Shown here: positions 11,533 through 24,487 of the stretch, piece by piece
Numbering within the stretch: the first letter of the stretch is position 1
Layout: every line of letters starts with the position of its first letter
DNA from: Phoronis australis
Taxonomy: Eukaryota; Phoronida; Phoronidae
DNA: 64,000 bases
Assembly: GCA_002633005.1 (NCBI GenBank)
Contig: NMRA01000538.1
Span: 230,989 to 294,988 of the forward strand
Direction of reading: 5' to 3'
Translations under genes and position numbers: made by a program
Notes under the pieces: model-generated
What the model saw: the letters and a program-made list of their open reading frames with translations, nothing else
Databases searched by the model: none
Told to the model about the DNA's origin: nothing

Positions 11533-11850
11533 CAGAAAGTAGACAAAAGACCATTTGGGAAAACAAATCACTCTTAACATAAAGGATTTCATCATTTACG
11601 CAACAAAAACTTTGTAACAACTTTATTTCAAACGGTGAAGTTGCGATGCCATTGAACTTCAACGTAGCCGATGGTGGCGCTGACATACAGAAAGTAGACA
11701 AAAGACCATTTGGGAAAACAAATCACTCTTAACATAAAGGATTTCATCATTTACGCAACAAAACAACAAAAACTTTGTAACAACTTTATTTCGAACGGTG
11801 AAGTTGCGATGCCATTGAACTTCAACGTAGCCGATGGTGGCGCTTACATG
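11533..11850. repeat. Tandem duplication, ~155-bp unit, two copies
   Basis: The segment starting CAGAAAGTAGACAAAAG at 11533 is repeated starting at 11688. The second unit carries an 8-base insertion in its A/C-rich stretch and a few substitutions. Confidence 0.9.
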
Positions 11851-12255
11851 CGGCGACTTAGTGAACTAACGACTGCTTGTTTGAAAAGTGCCAATGCGCA
11901 GCAGTTTGACAGAATTTCTGAAAATGAAATAATTACCAATTAAAAGAGTGATAAATTCCTCATCTAAAAATCGGAGGGGCATATTGCGCAACTGGAAAAA
12001 CATCAATCTCCCGACCGACCAAAATTAGGCCTTCCGGACGCTCGAAAATTCGCCATGAAAACTTGGCCTTGACTTCGAGAAAACAACTTGAGGAGATGCG
12101 CACGCATCTAAACTACATCCTGTCCAAATTTCATGTTTGTATTTGAGAGTATAGACCCTATTCACGCCGACAGGAGGCGCGTTCCAAAACGAGGCTCGCT
12201 ACGATAGCTCTGGTGGCTTATCCGCGTAGTCGTACTCCGCGTTGCTCGAACAGCN

Positions 12256-12410
12256 AACTTACTAATACAGACCAAGGTAACGCTTTATTACACAAAATTG
12301 TCTTATAGTTAACTTTGAAGTCTGAAATCGGGTAATTTACCGATGTGGGTTTTACATGGAGACCGATTTGGAGCACCGTGACCTACTTTTTGATTGTCCT
12401 CCCTACTTAA
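12256..12410 (+). repeat. Empty piggyBac target site (pre-insertion haplotype)
   Basis: Second copy of 7427-7581 directly after the N at 12255. It ends in TTAA (12407-12410) and continues into GAGTCGAATACATTG without any transposon sequence. Confidence 0.85.
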
Positions 12411-12413
12411 GAG

Positions 12414-13304
12414 TCGAATACATTGCCGTGAACTGAAGTGGCGTAAATATTTTGGTAGTTGGTCTGCCAAGATTGTACGTAGACCTCACTTGTAGAGTTC
12501 ATACACCTACTGTAGGCCCCTATTGCCCAATTTTTAATCTGCTGCCAACGAAGCCCACGTGCAACGGAAAAGGAGAAAAATTGGCCGACATGACACCAGC
12601 AAATCGACTGGAAAATTTCTTCTTCCGATTTCAATTTTCCCGCACTGAAAACCTCAAAATAATGTCATTTATATGGTAAAACGAAACAATGGAGTGTTTC
12701 GACAAACCAATTAGTGGTCACTTCTTCATACAAACCTATGAAATTCAAGAAAATTGAACGACCATGCACTCAGCTATACTTGAGACCGCCATGTTTATAC
12801 CACTACGGCCAGCAGATGGCGCTCTCAAAGCTTCTCTGTCACTGAGATCAATAACGTCTTTGTTGTCAGTCAAGGAACGGTAAAAATTTGTGCCCTCTCA
12901 TTTTTAACGGTGAAAAAAGAACCGGGTTGTATAAAAACGGAACTTCAAATGAATTTAATGCGGAAAAATAATCTCGTGGTCCAATATAATTGAGGTGTTA
13001 TTGACGGACTAATTCGTATAGTCACTGTGAGCGCGCATAATGTATCAGACTATATAGTTACGTTATGACAGAGCCTTATAACAATTACAAAATACAAATC
13101 CCCTTAATTTGCTGCACGTTTTCCATCAGTGTTGTTCCGCAAACTAGTTTGAAAGAGGCCAGCAGGAGCAATGACCAGAGCACTGAACCGCGCGGGCGAG
13201 GCACGAGCCGAGCTTTCTCGCCGTGACTCGGTACAGGCCCGTACTATGAGATAGGTAAACTTTTTTGAGGAGTTAATTTGATTTTTCCCAAAATTTTGAC
13301 CCTC
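12414..13304. repeat. Haplotype duplicate of 13377-14323
   Basis: The two blocks align from CTGAAGTGGCGTAAATATTT through TTTTGACCCTC, where the first stops exactly at the N at 13305. Differences include a 21-base tandem duplication (second copy, about 13435-13475), a 5-base insertion near 13778, a ~40-base block near 14190-14230 missing from the first copy, and scattered substitutions. The 156-residue frame in the second copy (13508-13978) is not preserved in the first. Confidence 0.85.
12809..12822 (+). promoter_or_regulatory. CTCF-like core motif (copy 1)
   Basis: CCAGCAGATGGCGC matches the CTCF core consensus CCASYAGRKGGCRS at all positions. It lies in unique-looking sequence and is identical in the other haplotype copy. 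Confidence 0.35.
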
Positions 13305-13376
13305 NCTTGTGTTTCACTCATGACCTGCCTCAAATTAAGTCAGGCTATTCAGGGGTCGTGACCTACTTTTAAGCTA

Positions 13377-14323
13377 GGTGCCGTGATCTGAAGTGGCGTA
13401 AATATTTTGGTAGTTGGCCTGCCAAGATTGTACGTAGACCTCACTTGTAGAGGTACGTAGACCTCACTTGTAGAGTTCATACACCTACTGTAGGCCCCTA
13501 TTGCCCAATGTTTAATCTGCTGCCAACGAAGCCCACGTGCAACGGAAAAGGAGAAAAATTGGCCGACATGACACAGCAAATCGACTGGAAAATTTCTTCT
13601 TCCGATTTCAATTTTCCCGCACTGAAAACCTCAAAACAATGTCATTTATATGGTAAAACGAAACACTGGAGTGTTTCGACAAACCAATTAGTGGTCACTT
13701 CTTCATACAAACCTATGAAATTCAAGAAAATTGAACGACTATGCACTCAGCTAAACTTGAGACCGCCATGTTTATATAATATACCACTACGGCCAGCAGA
13801 TGGCGCTCTCAAAGCTTCTCTGTCAGCAGAGATCAATAACGTCTTTGTTGTCAGTCAAGGAACGGTAAAAATTTGTGCCCTCTCATTTTTAACGGTGAAA
13901 AAAGAACCGGGTTGTATAAAAACGGAACTTCAAATGAATTTAATGCGGAAAAATAATCTCGTGGTTCAATATAATTGAGGTGTTATTGACGGACTAATTC
14001 GTATAGTCACTGCGAACGCGCATAATGTATCGGACTATATAGTTACGTTATGACAGAGCCTTATAACAATTACAAAATACAAATCCCCTTAATTTGCTGC
14101 ACGTTTTCCATCAGTGTTGTTCCGAAAACTAGTTTGAAAGAGGCCAGCAAGAGCAACGACCAGAGCACTGAACCGCGCGGGCGACCACGAGCCGAGCTTT
14201 CTCCGCACCGTAGGCGCGAGATCTTCGCCAAAACGCAGGATTGACTCGGTACAGGCCCGTACTATGAGATAGGTAAACTTTTTTGAGGAGTTAATTTGAT
14301 TTTTCCCAAAAATTTTGACCCTC
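13377..14323. repeat. Haplotype duplicate of 12414-13304
   Basis: Second of the two diverged copies described at 12414. It is joined on the right to continuous sequence, so it is likely the copy properly attached to the rest of the window. Confidence 0.85.
13793..13806 (+). promoter_or_regulatory. CTCF-like core motif (copy 2, other haplotype)
   Basis: The same CCAGCAGATGGCGC as at 12809-12822, unchanged although the surrounding copies differ by several indels. Confidence 0.35.
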
Positions 14324-16440
14324 GAGTGGGTGCCCAGTCCCTACTGAATTTCACTAGACGCCCAGTTCCTCCCTAGGCTAACGCTACCGACTAACTCCGC
14401 CCCGCGGACCCAGCCCCCTCCCCCCCATCTTCACGGACGTCGCCGATTTCGCCCCGCCCCCAAAGGTGTGTAGATTTCGGTATTGGTAGGGGCAAACCCC
14501 CAGAAAGTGGCTACCCGAACATTTGCAATTGAAATTCACTGAGAAAGATTCGCTGTGAACAGCTAGGTTAGGCCCGGCCTTTGTGATTCTAAGATTTTGA
14601 TTTTAGAGGTGAACTTTAGAAATCCATTTTATTAGGAGGCCAAACAAGTCCACTGCTAAAATGACTTTTTGGAGCGTGAAAGTAAGGAAAGGCTAGCTTT
14701 TACCACGGGCAACGAAATCCTATGACTGGGGATACTGATTAGTTAACGTCACCTCCAAATGAGTAGACCTGAATATTATTTCGGAAACTTCGGTTATAGC
14801 GTAAAAATGAAACCTAAAATTCGCTGTATTAGAGCCTATGGGAGAAGGGATTGTTTCAAAATTCCTTAGTTGCTGAAACCTCTGTTAAGCTAGTTTTTGA
14901 TAAGTAATGAAGTCTCAGTTGCCGGATCTCGCGTCTACGGAACGCATGCCATTCCGCATTGCCTCAAAGAACAAAAGTCGACAGCGCCGATAGCAAAGTA
15001 TCGGTGTGCACCTAGCGTGAGAAAGTAGCTCTTGTCACCTGGATTATTTCGCGCCATTCCTTACAGGTTGAGAATCGCTGGGCAAATTCAGTTGGGTGTT
15101 CACACACACGTAGATTACGTACATGTATGTATATCAATACATTAGTAAATTAGATACCATTGTGGAATCCAACTATTTTTTGTTTTGAGATTGATTGCAA
15201 TGTATAATTTCCGTGTCGTCTCAAATGTCAGAAGCTAAACATAGTTTTATGTTTCTATTTATAGTAATACCTACGTAAATTACGCATGAAAATAAATACT
15301 TTCATGTGCGTGATTTACACAGGTAAATATTCAAAGTTATATTTCTTCCTGTTCTGCTGGCTAAAAAGAGAAAATCGAATTATGTCTTTTACCTCTCGCA
15401 AAATCGGTCTCCTAAAACTCTTTGCTGTGATAGGATTCTATCCCCGGCGTTACCAATTAACAAGAACACTAAGCCATGCAGCAACTCAACAAAACGCTTC
15501 AGAGCTAGCTTATTATGGTTGGCCAGCATTAAAATTACGAATTCGAAAACGGCGCAAGTACGCCTTACTTTTGACTTGAGTTGCCAGTTCAAATGGAAAC
15601 AACCTCTCAACTGAGGATCGGATGAGCGGGGTAAATATGTTATAAAAATTAACTTTACGTTGGTAATTTTCCCCAATTTGTCCAACCACACAGGAGGCTC
15701 ACCATACTCATGCTTGAGGGCAACCGTATGCCGTGTGTATGTGGGGGGAGGGGGGGGGGGTTAAATTGCCACCGGGGAAAAGGATCGAGGAGTTTGGAGC
15801 ACTGAGGATGACGAGTGGATACCCCTTTCCCTACCCTCACATAGGCGGATTTAGGGGGCCCCCTCCCCTTGGCTGCCGCAAAAAAATAAAACTGCAAGAG
15901 CGTAGGGAAATGTTGAGTTTATTAATTAACCCCAGTAATTAAAATTATACGGATGAAAGAAATTTAAATGTGTGCAGTTTTAGTGTTGGGGGGGGATCAG
16001 ATACATTTTCTAGTGTCAAATTCGTAACGGAACTATGGCTAAGTATAGGCTCTCCTGCGATATCCCAAGCGACCGGCAGTGGCACTACGACTCAATACTG
16101 TGCAATGAAGAAAATTTTCTTTATTTTTTAAAGAAAATGGAACCTGACTGACGATGAAAAAACAGAAGCTGCTGGTAAGATGTGAATTTTAATCGAAGCC
16201 TTAGTGAATCACTCAGAAACTCATAATTCTCTCTTGTTCAAGACGATTTTCAAAGCAATCCCGTCATTATTGCCAACACGAAAAACGGATTTGGTCTTTT
16301 GGGCATTTGAAGACTATTTTAAATTACAATAAATTTGTTAAGAACCAATTGCACAAAATATAAAACGTGTAATAAGCATAACAAAAAGAAGTTGGTTTCG
16401 CGCGCAAACGCTGTGGACCATAAACAAGTAGGTCTCTTAG
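14324..16440. other. No gene recognised
   Basis: C-rich stretch 14395-14465, a piece (about 14927-14950) of the ~125-bp dispersed repeat, a G-run at about 15745-15760 and a hAT-like end near 15844. No coding signal on either strand. Confidence 0.55.
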
Positions 16441-16451
16441 TTTAATCATTA

Positions 16452-16564
16452 TAGTGTGGTGGTAAAGCTCAATCCGCCAGGTCGTGAGTTCGAGTCTGTG
16501 CCGGGTACTTGCAGTGTTTCTTGTTTGACACGTTCTCCGTGTTTTTTTTTTTTTTTTTTTTTTT
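16452..16564 (+). repeat. tRNA-derived SINE-like piece followed by a T-run
   Basis: TAGTGTGGTGGTAAAGCTC (16452-16470) resembles an A-box and GAGTTCGAGTC (16486-16496) a B-box. They are followed by GCCGGG and, about 45 bases on, by a run of some 22 T (to about 16564). The A-B spacing is shorter than in a true tRNA and the stems do not close, so it is a relic. Confidence 0.5.
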
Positions 16565-19500
16565 GCCTTTTTTCTTGTATAATACTTCAGGAATCAAGGA
16601 AAATGCTTGATTTTTAGAGCAAAAAACAGAAGATTTTCCTGGGCGGGAGTTAGACAAACCCCCCTCCCGACCTCCCCCATTCAGTGCTATACGCATCTAC
16701 AATCGTGGTTTGCGCAAATGCTTACAGCCGGACAAAATGTTGGCCCCTCCCACAATTTTGGTTTTCTCGAGAGTGGTACACCTGCCACCTTTTGATCGCT
16801 GCCAAAACCAGCTGAGGTCTGCTACAGCTGATTCAAAAAACGAACCAACACATATCTTAGCAACTGGGGAAATGAGTATCCGCGGCAATGGCAAGTCAGG
16901 ACTGACGATATCCGTGATACCAATTCCTAGCTTCCCGGCCTATTGTTCGGCATCGGGATACAATGCAATGGGCAGAATCGGCTTAGCAACGACAGAAATG
17001 TAACCAAGGCATTTGGTATTTTTGTAGTAGAGATCCATGGTTTCAGTGCTCTGTTTATGTTTACAAATCGTCCTTAGCAGGCTTGTGAATAATTCGAAAT
17101 CCCTACGTTGTTAAGATCTTCTCAACATTAAATTTAAAATCAAACCTTTTAAGTTATAATATTATACGATGTGACACGGTAGTCTGACAAGTAGTTTCCT
17201 ACGTCCGAAAGCAAAATTTCCGAATTAGCTTACAATAAGACGATGAGTTGTTAAACGAACAATCCTTGACAAATGTCAATCGCAGATGAGAACGGGACAG
17301 TGACAGTGTAGGTAGAAACTTGTCCGCCCAGCTGACGGATTGAGTATTTTGTGAAGTGTAGCGGGATATTGTGTGTGTATTATAGTTGATAACTAACTGT
17401 TCTAATTTACGTGTCTGTATGGTTAAAATCACACAGGTGTGTCAGTTGTGAGCGAATGTGGCTTGTTTTGACACTCCGAGTCTGCGCCAAGGACAGATAG
17501 GTGGCATTTAATTCACTGCAAATTGAGGATAAGCAATTTAGAATACCTGTTGACGACTTGATTCAGCTTGTTTCGTCTGCAATAATATTAAACCGGCAAT
17601 ACGCCTGCCGCCTTCCATTATAAAAAAGATTTAGTCCACTCACCGTTATGAAATAGGTATCAAATATTGTTGCTTATTCAAAATGGACAGGATTCCAGGG
17701 CCCGGGGTTTAATCTTTTGCTCGAAATTATTTTTAGGAATTTTCTATAATTCTTCTTTTGTGTGAACTCAAGATACGCGTCCATTATTCTGTTCTCGAGG
17801 ACATTATGGTATATGGGAATTCCCTTGTTTCAACATTGAGCAGCAGCTTCCATCGAATTCTGTTTGAATCTGAATCAACATTCTGGCATCAATTATAAAC
17901 TTATTTATAACACGGTGCTTTTTTACACTTTTGAAATGTCAGGAAACGTGCGAATTCGTTTGCAAGACACAAGTATTAAAAGCTTCGATAAACTTTGTGA
18001 TGGAAACAAGAAGTCATAAAAGTGCAACAAGAATCAAGATACAAGTGCTGTACTATCTATAGCATTTATTTAAAATCGGCAGCATGGGTATATTTAACGT
18101 GAGCCAAGAAAGGAGAGTCCGGAACTTTACTCCTCACAACTAAAACAGGATAGGCTTTACCACAAATGAATTTACAGTCATCGTAACAAACAAAACGTCA
18201 GCAAGTGTTTTTCCAGATAATATATGGACAGCACCAACAACAACAATAAGCTCGAGCCAATGTAAACAAAACTCTGTTTGCATCATAGTGAAGGCCGTAA
18301 AATCAGAGAAAAATGTTGTCCTTTAATTACGTCATCCCCTCGTGATCTTTTTGTGACCTGATCAAGCGGGCGAGCGCGCAGGAACAATAACCGGAAACAG
18401 GGGAGAGGCGGTAACTCGCACTAATAGCAGGCTTGGTCAGTTTCTGTAGAATATTACGTTACCTGTGGCTTTCAATCTTTATACTAATCGAAGGATTAGG
18501 CAGGTGGTAGAAGAACTATCATCTCCTTGCAGTAGTGTCTGGCACGACACTGAACCTGAGAAATTGGTTTGACAGTTTGTTGACCTATTTTTGTTGAACA
18601 AACAAATAAACAAACGAACAAAAAACAATCAGATTGTTTACACGAGTTGCGAATTAAACCTAAAAAGACTGCGTAGATTCAGTTAACACTCGGTCATTTT
18701 GTACGGCCATGCCTTTTGCTGGCGTCATGTGTAGATCAACTTTCGTCTTAATTCGGCTGAGTTGTTGGTAAGAATGTCCCGTGATCATGGGATTAACGGG
18801 ATGTTCGGTTCAAGATAGGCCTACACAAAATTAACACCCACTTTTGACGCATGTCCTTGTACAAACAAATATGTAATTGGCCAAATGTTCAGAGATATCG
18901 TTAAAAATTGAGGGTCGATGTTCAAATCTGCACGAACGTACTTTCAGTTTTAGAGAGTTGCATGTTGTGAAATTTGGTTGGAAACATGAAACTAACTGTG
19001 AATCCATTTTTGAGCAACTGCATTTTCTACTGCATGTTATTGGAAGATGTTTACAAAATACACTCAATCCTAAGCTAAAGATTAACATTTTAATCTGCAC
19101 CCACTGACTGTACTTTTAAGAAAGTGGCACAGTTTCTAGGAACAAAAATTTAATCATTTTATCGACCATTATAGTAGACGCCAGTGGTTCATCCATGTCC
19201 ATAAACACTGGAGACTTGGATGCGACGGATCGGTCAGCGGTCGGGTAACAAATCGCATTTCACCTGTCGCAGCCTTTTGTGTAGACGCGTCTACGAAATT
19301 AGTCAGACTATACTAATCGGACAATTGAACGCTGTTGGTTTGCTTGTTCAACTACATCGGACAACATTCTTAGTAAGTGACACCACTGTCAATGCCGCAA
19401 CTATGAAAAGCTGACAGGTGAATGCCGTTTAGTGCCAATTGTTAACACGGTTATTACCAGGCCACAGATGTAAACAAAATTTTAGGACGGGCTGGTCTGC

Positions 19501-22500
19501 GCCCCGGGGGCTATTCTTTAGGTTGCTCTCGTTCATTTAGATATCTCGAGCGAAAGGCTATGCTAGGGAATCAGTTTTCAACCAAAAAATCACACGTACG
19601 TTTTAGTTGAACATCCTCTGCCGCAGGAAGGACAGTTTTTCAGGATGACCTTACGACAGGGGCACATGGTGGCGATGGCGGTGATGGGAGCCGGGTAAAA
19701 GGGGAGACACCATCATTACTAAATGGATAATTTTCGATACGAGTATACACAGACTCATAGAAGACACAACCAAAATTTGACGTAGAAAACGTTTCAAGAC
19801 CCTCGAATCACACGTCTGATAAAAAATTGGGTCAAGTATCCCCGGAGTCCGGCGCGTGAGCCATGCTCATTTTACAACCCTGTTGTGGCTGATTAGATGT
19901 CGTGCTTGACGCCGTTGTAGCTGTGGTTGCCGTTCCTCAGGCACTGAGTTGTGCGGGTTTGCTAAACACTTGTATACCAATGTTCCAGCAAAGAAATGAA
20001 CTTACTCCTATAAAATTGATTTCAACTTTTCCTTATTCGGTTCTGATTTTTGGGGTTATGAAGACCTGACAGTGGGCTATTCATTGAGACAGTGCTCAGC
20101 ACATAAAATGATAGTTCATGACAAGGCAACTTGTGCAGCTCGTCTTATCTATAATGAAAACCAATTTAATATCAGTCTTGAAACTCGGTCACAAAATTGG
20201 CGACACTTTTGATTAAAGCTACATTGAAACCGTGTTTTCTGAAAAAAACACGTCTTAGTGACTCAACGTTATGAAATTGATCTCTGATTGTTCTTTAGTC
20301 AAATGAACTTCTCGTGAGCGTTATTTCTGGGCTCGGTGTGAAGAACAAACGTTCCACTCATTTCGTGGTGAGCTCAGAGATCACTTTTAAAATGCATGAG
20401 TAAGAGATAATTACAAGACCAAGTTTGCAATGGTAAATGATGGACTGAATCAAAACTTGGAGGTTTTCACAACAAGCACTGTTAGACGTAATTTAATTAG
20501 CATTTAATAAGTATTGAGCCTAATTCATATTTTAATTCTATGGGCTTGAAATCCGGTTCTGGATGCACCGAAGGTTTAAGTATGTCTCATAACTCACTCG
20601 CCCGCCTACGCTTGGTCAAGGAAAGCCGATGACAACATATAACAAGATCTGAAATAGTTAAATATTGAATCTCTTCAAATTATAAATCACTTTGGTTCTT
20701 TTAACAGTCGCAGTCTGATATCTCCAAAAATATTTGCCTCGATCAGGACCCGGATATGCAATACTAGTGTACTCAACGTAATTTCGAACTATGGCAGCAT
20801 TGACGTCTTGCAATTCCTTAATATCCTGTTCTCTATTTAACCAATACAGTGTGGTTGAACTCGAATAGCTATTAAAGTGCCTTACTGTGAAGAAGAAGAC
20901 TGGTTCTTACGCCTAATCAACATTAGTAATTAACTTTATCTTCGGGTTAAATTATAGCAATTTACGTCATACAATAATATTGGCTTTGCCAGCGCTTGAG
21001 GGACGAAAAATGCCAACGCCGAATGTTTCACATATGCTCGGGTTAGTCCAATGTTCAACAAAAGCTATCCTGTACCAAAATCCAACTATGCGTATAACGC
21101 ATATTCCTGTCAATTCATTTAAAAACTTTTATTAGCCAACTCTCTATTCACTCCGCCAATAACGCTAAGTTTCAATTAGTAATATAAAAACTAAAGTCCC
21201 CGCTTTACTAATTAAAGATTTTTTAATCAAATTGCAACTGCGATGTAAATTCAGGTTTCGTCAACCCAATTTATTTCATTGTTCATCTATGAATTTCCTA
21301 GAATATTGTCAATCCATCAGCTTTATTAAAGACGAGACTGGACCTCGTCGCGGCTTCAGACACTCATTTTGCGGGCATAAAATGCAATTACCGGAGTTAC
21401 AGCACAAATCACTAGATATTACTGCTTCATTTCATCTTTCCTGAGCCTTTATATTGATATTGCATGTCAGTTCATTTCTACCCACAATAGCCACTATTTG
21501 TGGCACGTACAGTCAAACGACGGTATATAGAACTCGTCTCCGTGTCGAAAGCGATTCCCTAGGGATACGGGTGAATGGATGGTACTTTTATAGTTTACTG
21601 GGTGACGGAATTTTCACGGACACGGATGACCACGGACATTTGGACATTTTTACAATATTAAAAAGCTCGATAAAGACAATACTTACCTGGATTTTAGCAA
21701 TTTGTCACTACGTGTACGTATCAAATGTTTCAACATTAGGATTAATGTCATTGAAATTATTCCAAAAACCACTTGAAGACCCCAAGTAATAGTTGTACAA
21801 AACGTACTGTTAGGGTATTCTGCAATGTTTTTACTTGACGCAACGGACAGCGTGTGGGTTGCTGAATAATACTTTAATCATCGGTACATTGTATTGAACG
21901 TAATATCAAAAACACTGAGTGTACCATTTATTGTATACTGCTTCGAAACTGTGGTAATGTAACAAATAGGTTGGATAATATTGTTCTAGGGTCAAAAGAC
22001 ATATAAATAGTGAAAATAGCAATGAGGTAATAACATGATGCCGGCGACCAGATGTTGGTAGTGCAGCTTAGTATTTTTGCCAACAGACAGGTTGTTTTTG
22101 CGAATTGTCTGACCAGCGGACATTTGGCCTTCCTTTCAATTTCCGGATATTTCTTTTGATCGGACAACGTATTGTTGTTATTGTATTGTTGTCCGCTTTG
22201 CTTAGGTTATTATGCCATCTTCCTTCCGAACTGTGGCCACATGAGATCATGAAACCAACGATGCTCAATGTGCACTCCATTTGTAGTCAGTTGTACTACA
22301 ACCCACACCGGTAAAAATAAAGAAAAAGCCAGTGGACTGCGATGAAGCGTATACAGAAGTGCACCCAATGACCCTAATGTTTGTTTACCTGGCGCGGGTT
22401 TGAAGAATTTGTATTATGCCTTTGCGTTATAAAAAAATGTTTGGCAAATTCATCTGCATTCAAATGTGTGCAACACGTGAAAACTTAGCTTTTATAGTTC

Positions 22501-23280
22501 ATACTTGAGTGGAAACATATAAGACCAGTGGAAATTAAAAACTACAGTCAGTGCACATTAAATTGTTAAGAGGCCTAAAGATTAGTTTGTGTTTTGTATC
22601 GTTTTCTCTGTCTACTTTCAATAAAGCAGAGTATTACATGCGTTTTGGTACCAGTAAAGTAGCGTCTGAGCTATAATCAAAACTTAACAACATCTGGAAC
22701 ATCAACAAATGACTCTACCTTTGTCGAAAAAGTGCTTCAGAACCCATGTTTTTGAGAGTGTGAATTGTCTAGTTATGTTCGAAACACCTGTATCATGACA
22801 TTTTAAGTCGTAATTTCATTCCGTAAGAGAAGAGTACGGTGATTTTAAATACACCACGTTTTCTGTTGTTGCCGGTTTTAACCAGTGAATACAGACGTTA
22901 ACTGTATTTATTTTACCGTTCATGGTACGCTGATGACCGTCCTTTAAATTTCTTATTTTCAAAATACGACAATTTCGTTGCTCATTAACCGTTAGTTGTC
23001 CGCAAATACCTGGTCAATCGACGTCATATAACTGACCAGAAGGTGACTTTTGACCACTTGAAATACCTCACTGATTACCGACCGGGCTAATAGTGCCAGG
23101 TGCGACAGGCTAATGTCTGCGCCACTGACATAAGCCCTACTCGAACAGAGATGAGAAACGAAGACAAGCCGAGGCCTTCGCTGAGAGATGATTGACACAA
23201 GACTACATCTTCTTGCGATTGGGCAGTAAAAGAGGGAGCAGTAACTGTAAAATTAAGTGGATTACAGTTATCAGTTGCTC
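16565..23280. other. No gene recognised
   Basis: About 6.7 kb without a reading frame I can support. Frames of 60-110 residues exist on both strands but show no domain, signal peptide with splice context, or repeat family. Confidence 0.5.
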
Positions 23281-23282
23281 TG

Positions 23283-23810
23283 TGGGTCGATGATGATGAC
23301 AGTGATAATGATGGCAATGACTATGATGATGATGACGATGACGATGGTGGTGAAAATGGTCATGATGACGGCAATGACGATAATAATGTTGATGGTGATG
23401 ATAACGAAGAAAGGTGAAGATGGTGGTGATGTTGAAGTTGACGTTGACAACGATGGTGACGGTGATGGGGTTTTTGGTGCTGATGATGACGATAAGAAGG
23501 AAGAAGAAGAATATGATGATGGTGAAGATGATTATAATGAATACGGTGACGATAAAAGTGATGGTGATGATGAACAGATAAGAATTATGAGGATAATAGT
23601 GTTCATTATGATTAAGATTATTAAGATGATGGCGAAATGATGATCGTGATGATGATGGCGTTGACGACGAACAGGAGACGAATGAAACCAACGATGACGA
23701 TGGCAATAGTAAATGACTGTTATTGCGAAACGACGCTCATATTGTCATGCGGAATTACCTTTAAATTAAATGATGACGATGATAACAGTATTGATTACGA
23801 TTGCTGTGAT
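23283..23810. repeat. Imperfect GAT/ATG trinucleotide-rich low-complexity region
   Basis: About 530 bases dominated by GATGAT/GACGAT triplets. The 127-residue Met/Asp-rich frame (plus) and 167-residue His/Thr-rich frame (minus) come from the triplet bias, which removes stops, and are not supported as genes. Confidence 0.9.
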
Positions 23811-24304
23811 ACGGTGATGTAACGACGAAAAATGTCATTATAACATATTTTTGAGCCTTTGATTATGTCGCCTTCTTTGACGTTTTATTTCAAGCAAATC
23901 AAGAGTCAATGACACGTTGGCTCTCACTTCACTTCGTTTTTAATCCTAAACCCAGTGACACACGCACTCGAACAACACCGAGAAAATGCTAATTTTATGG
24001 CGTCTTTAGTGGCGTCTGATCACCGTGTCTGTCGCCGAACACTGCCACTAATGGCCGCGCCGTGACCGGGTGACACAGAAAAGTAATGCTAACGACCTAA
24101 CACAGCACAGAGCCGGGGCACAGGTACAAAACAACACCAAGTGAACTCCTTTATGTTATGTGCTTCCGTTTAGTATTTAATAAACTGTCAATTCTCGTGT
24201 TTTTCGCATTCGTAGAAAATCAGTGAAACGAACTGAATAAGCGTATTTCCAATAAAATTCTTGAGGCAAATATTCCCCTGTAAACACTGACATAACGAGG
24301 GGCA

Positions 24305-24340
24305 CGTGCACACATACACACGCACACACACGCGCGCCCG

Positions 24341-24380
<40 letters not shown>

Positions 24381-24483
24381 NNNNNNNNNNNNNNNNNNNN
24401 NNNNNNNNNNNNNNNNNNNNNNNNNNNNNNNNNNNNNNNNNNNNNNNNNNNNCACACACACACACACGCACACACACACACAC
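24305..24483. repeat. (CA)n microsatellite interrupted by a 72-N gap
   Basis: Alternating CA with CG interruptions on both sides of N at 24381-24452. The gap sits wholly inside the array, so it is an assembly break at a simple repeat. Confidence 0.97.
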
Positions 24484-24487
24484 GCGC

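Noticed and set aside
13508-13978. 156-residue plus frame
   Set aside because: The other haplotype copy (12414-13304) breaks the frame, and no homology is recognised.
23203-23706. 167-residue minus and 127-residue plus frames in 23.2-23.7 kb
   Set aside because: Both are translations of a GAT/ATG triplet-rich region; composition is extreme and there is no domain or splice support.
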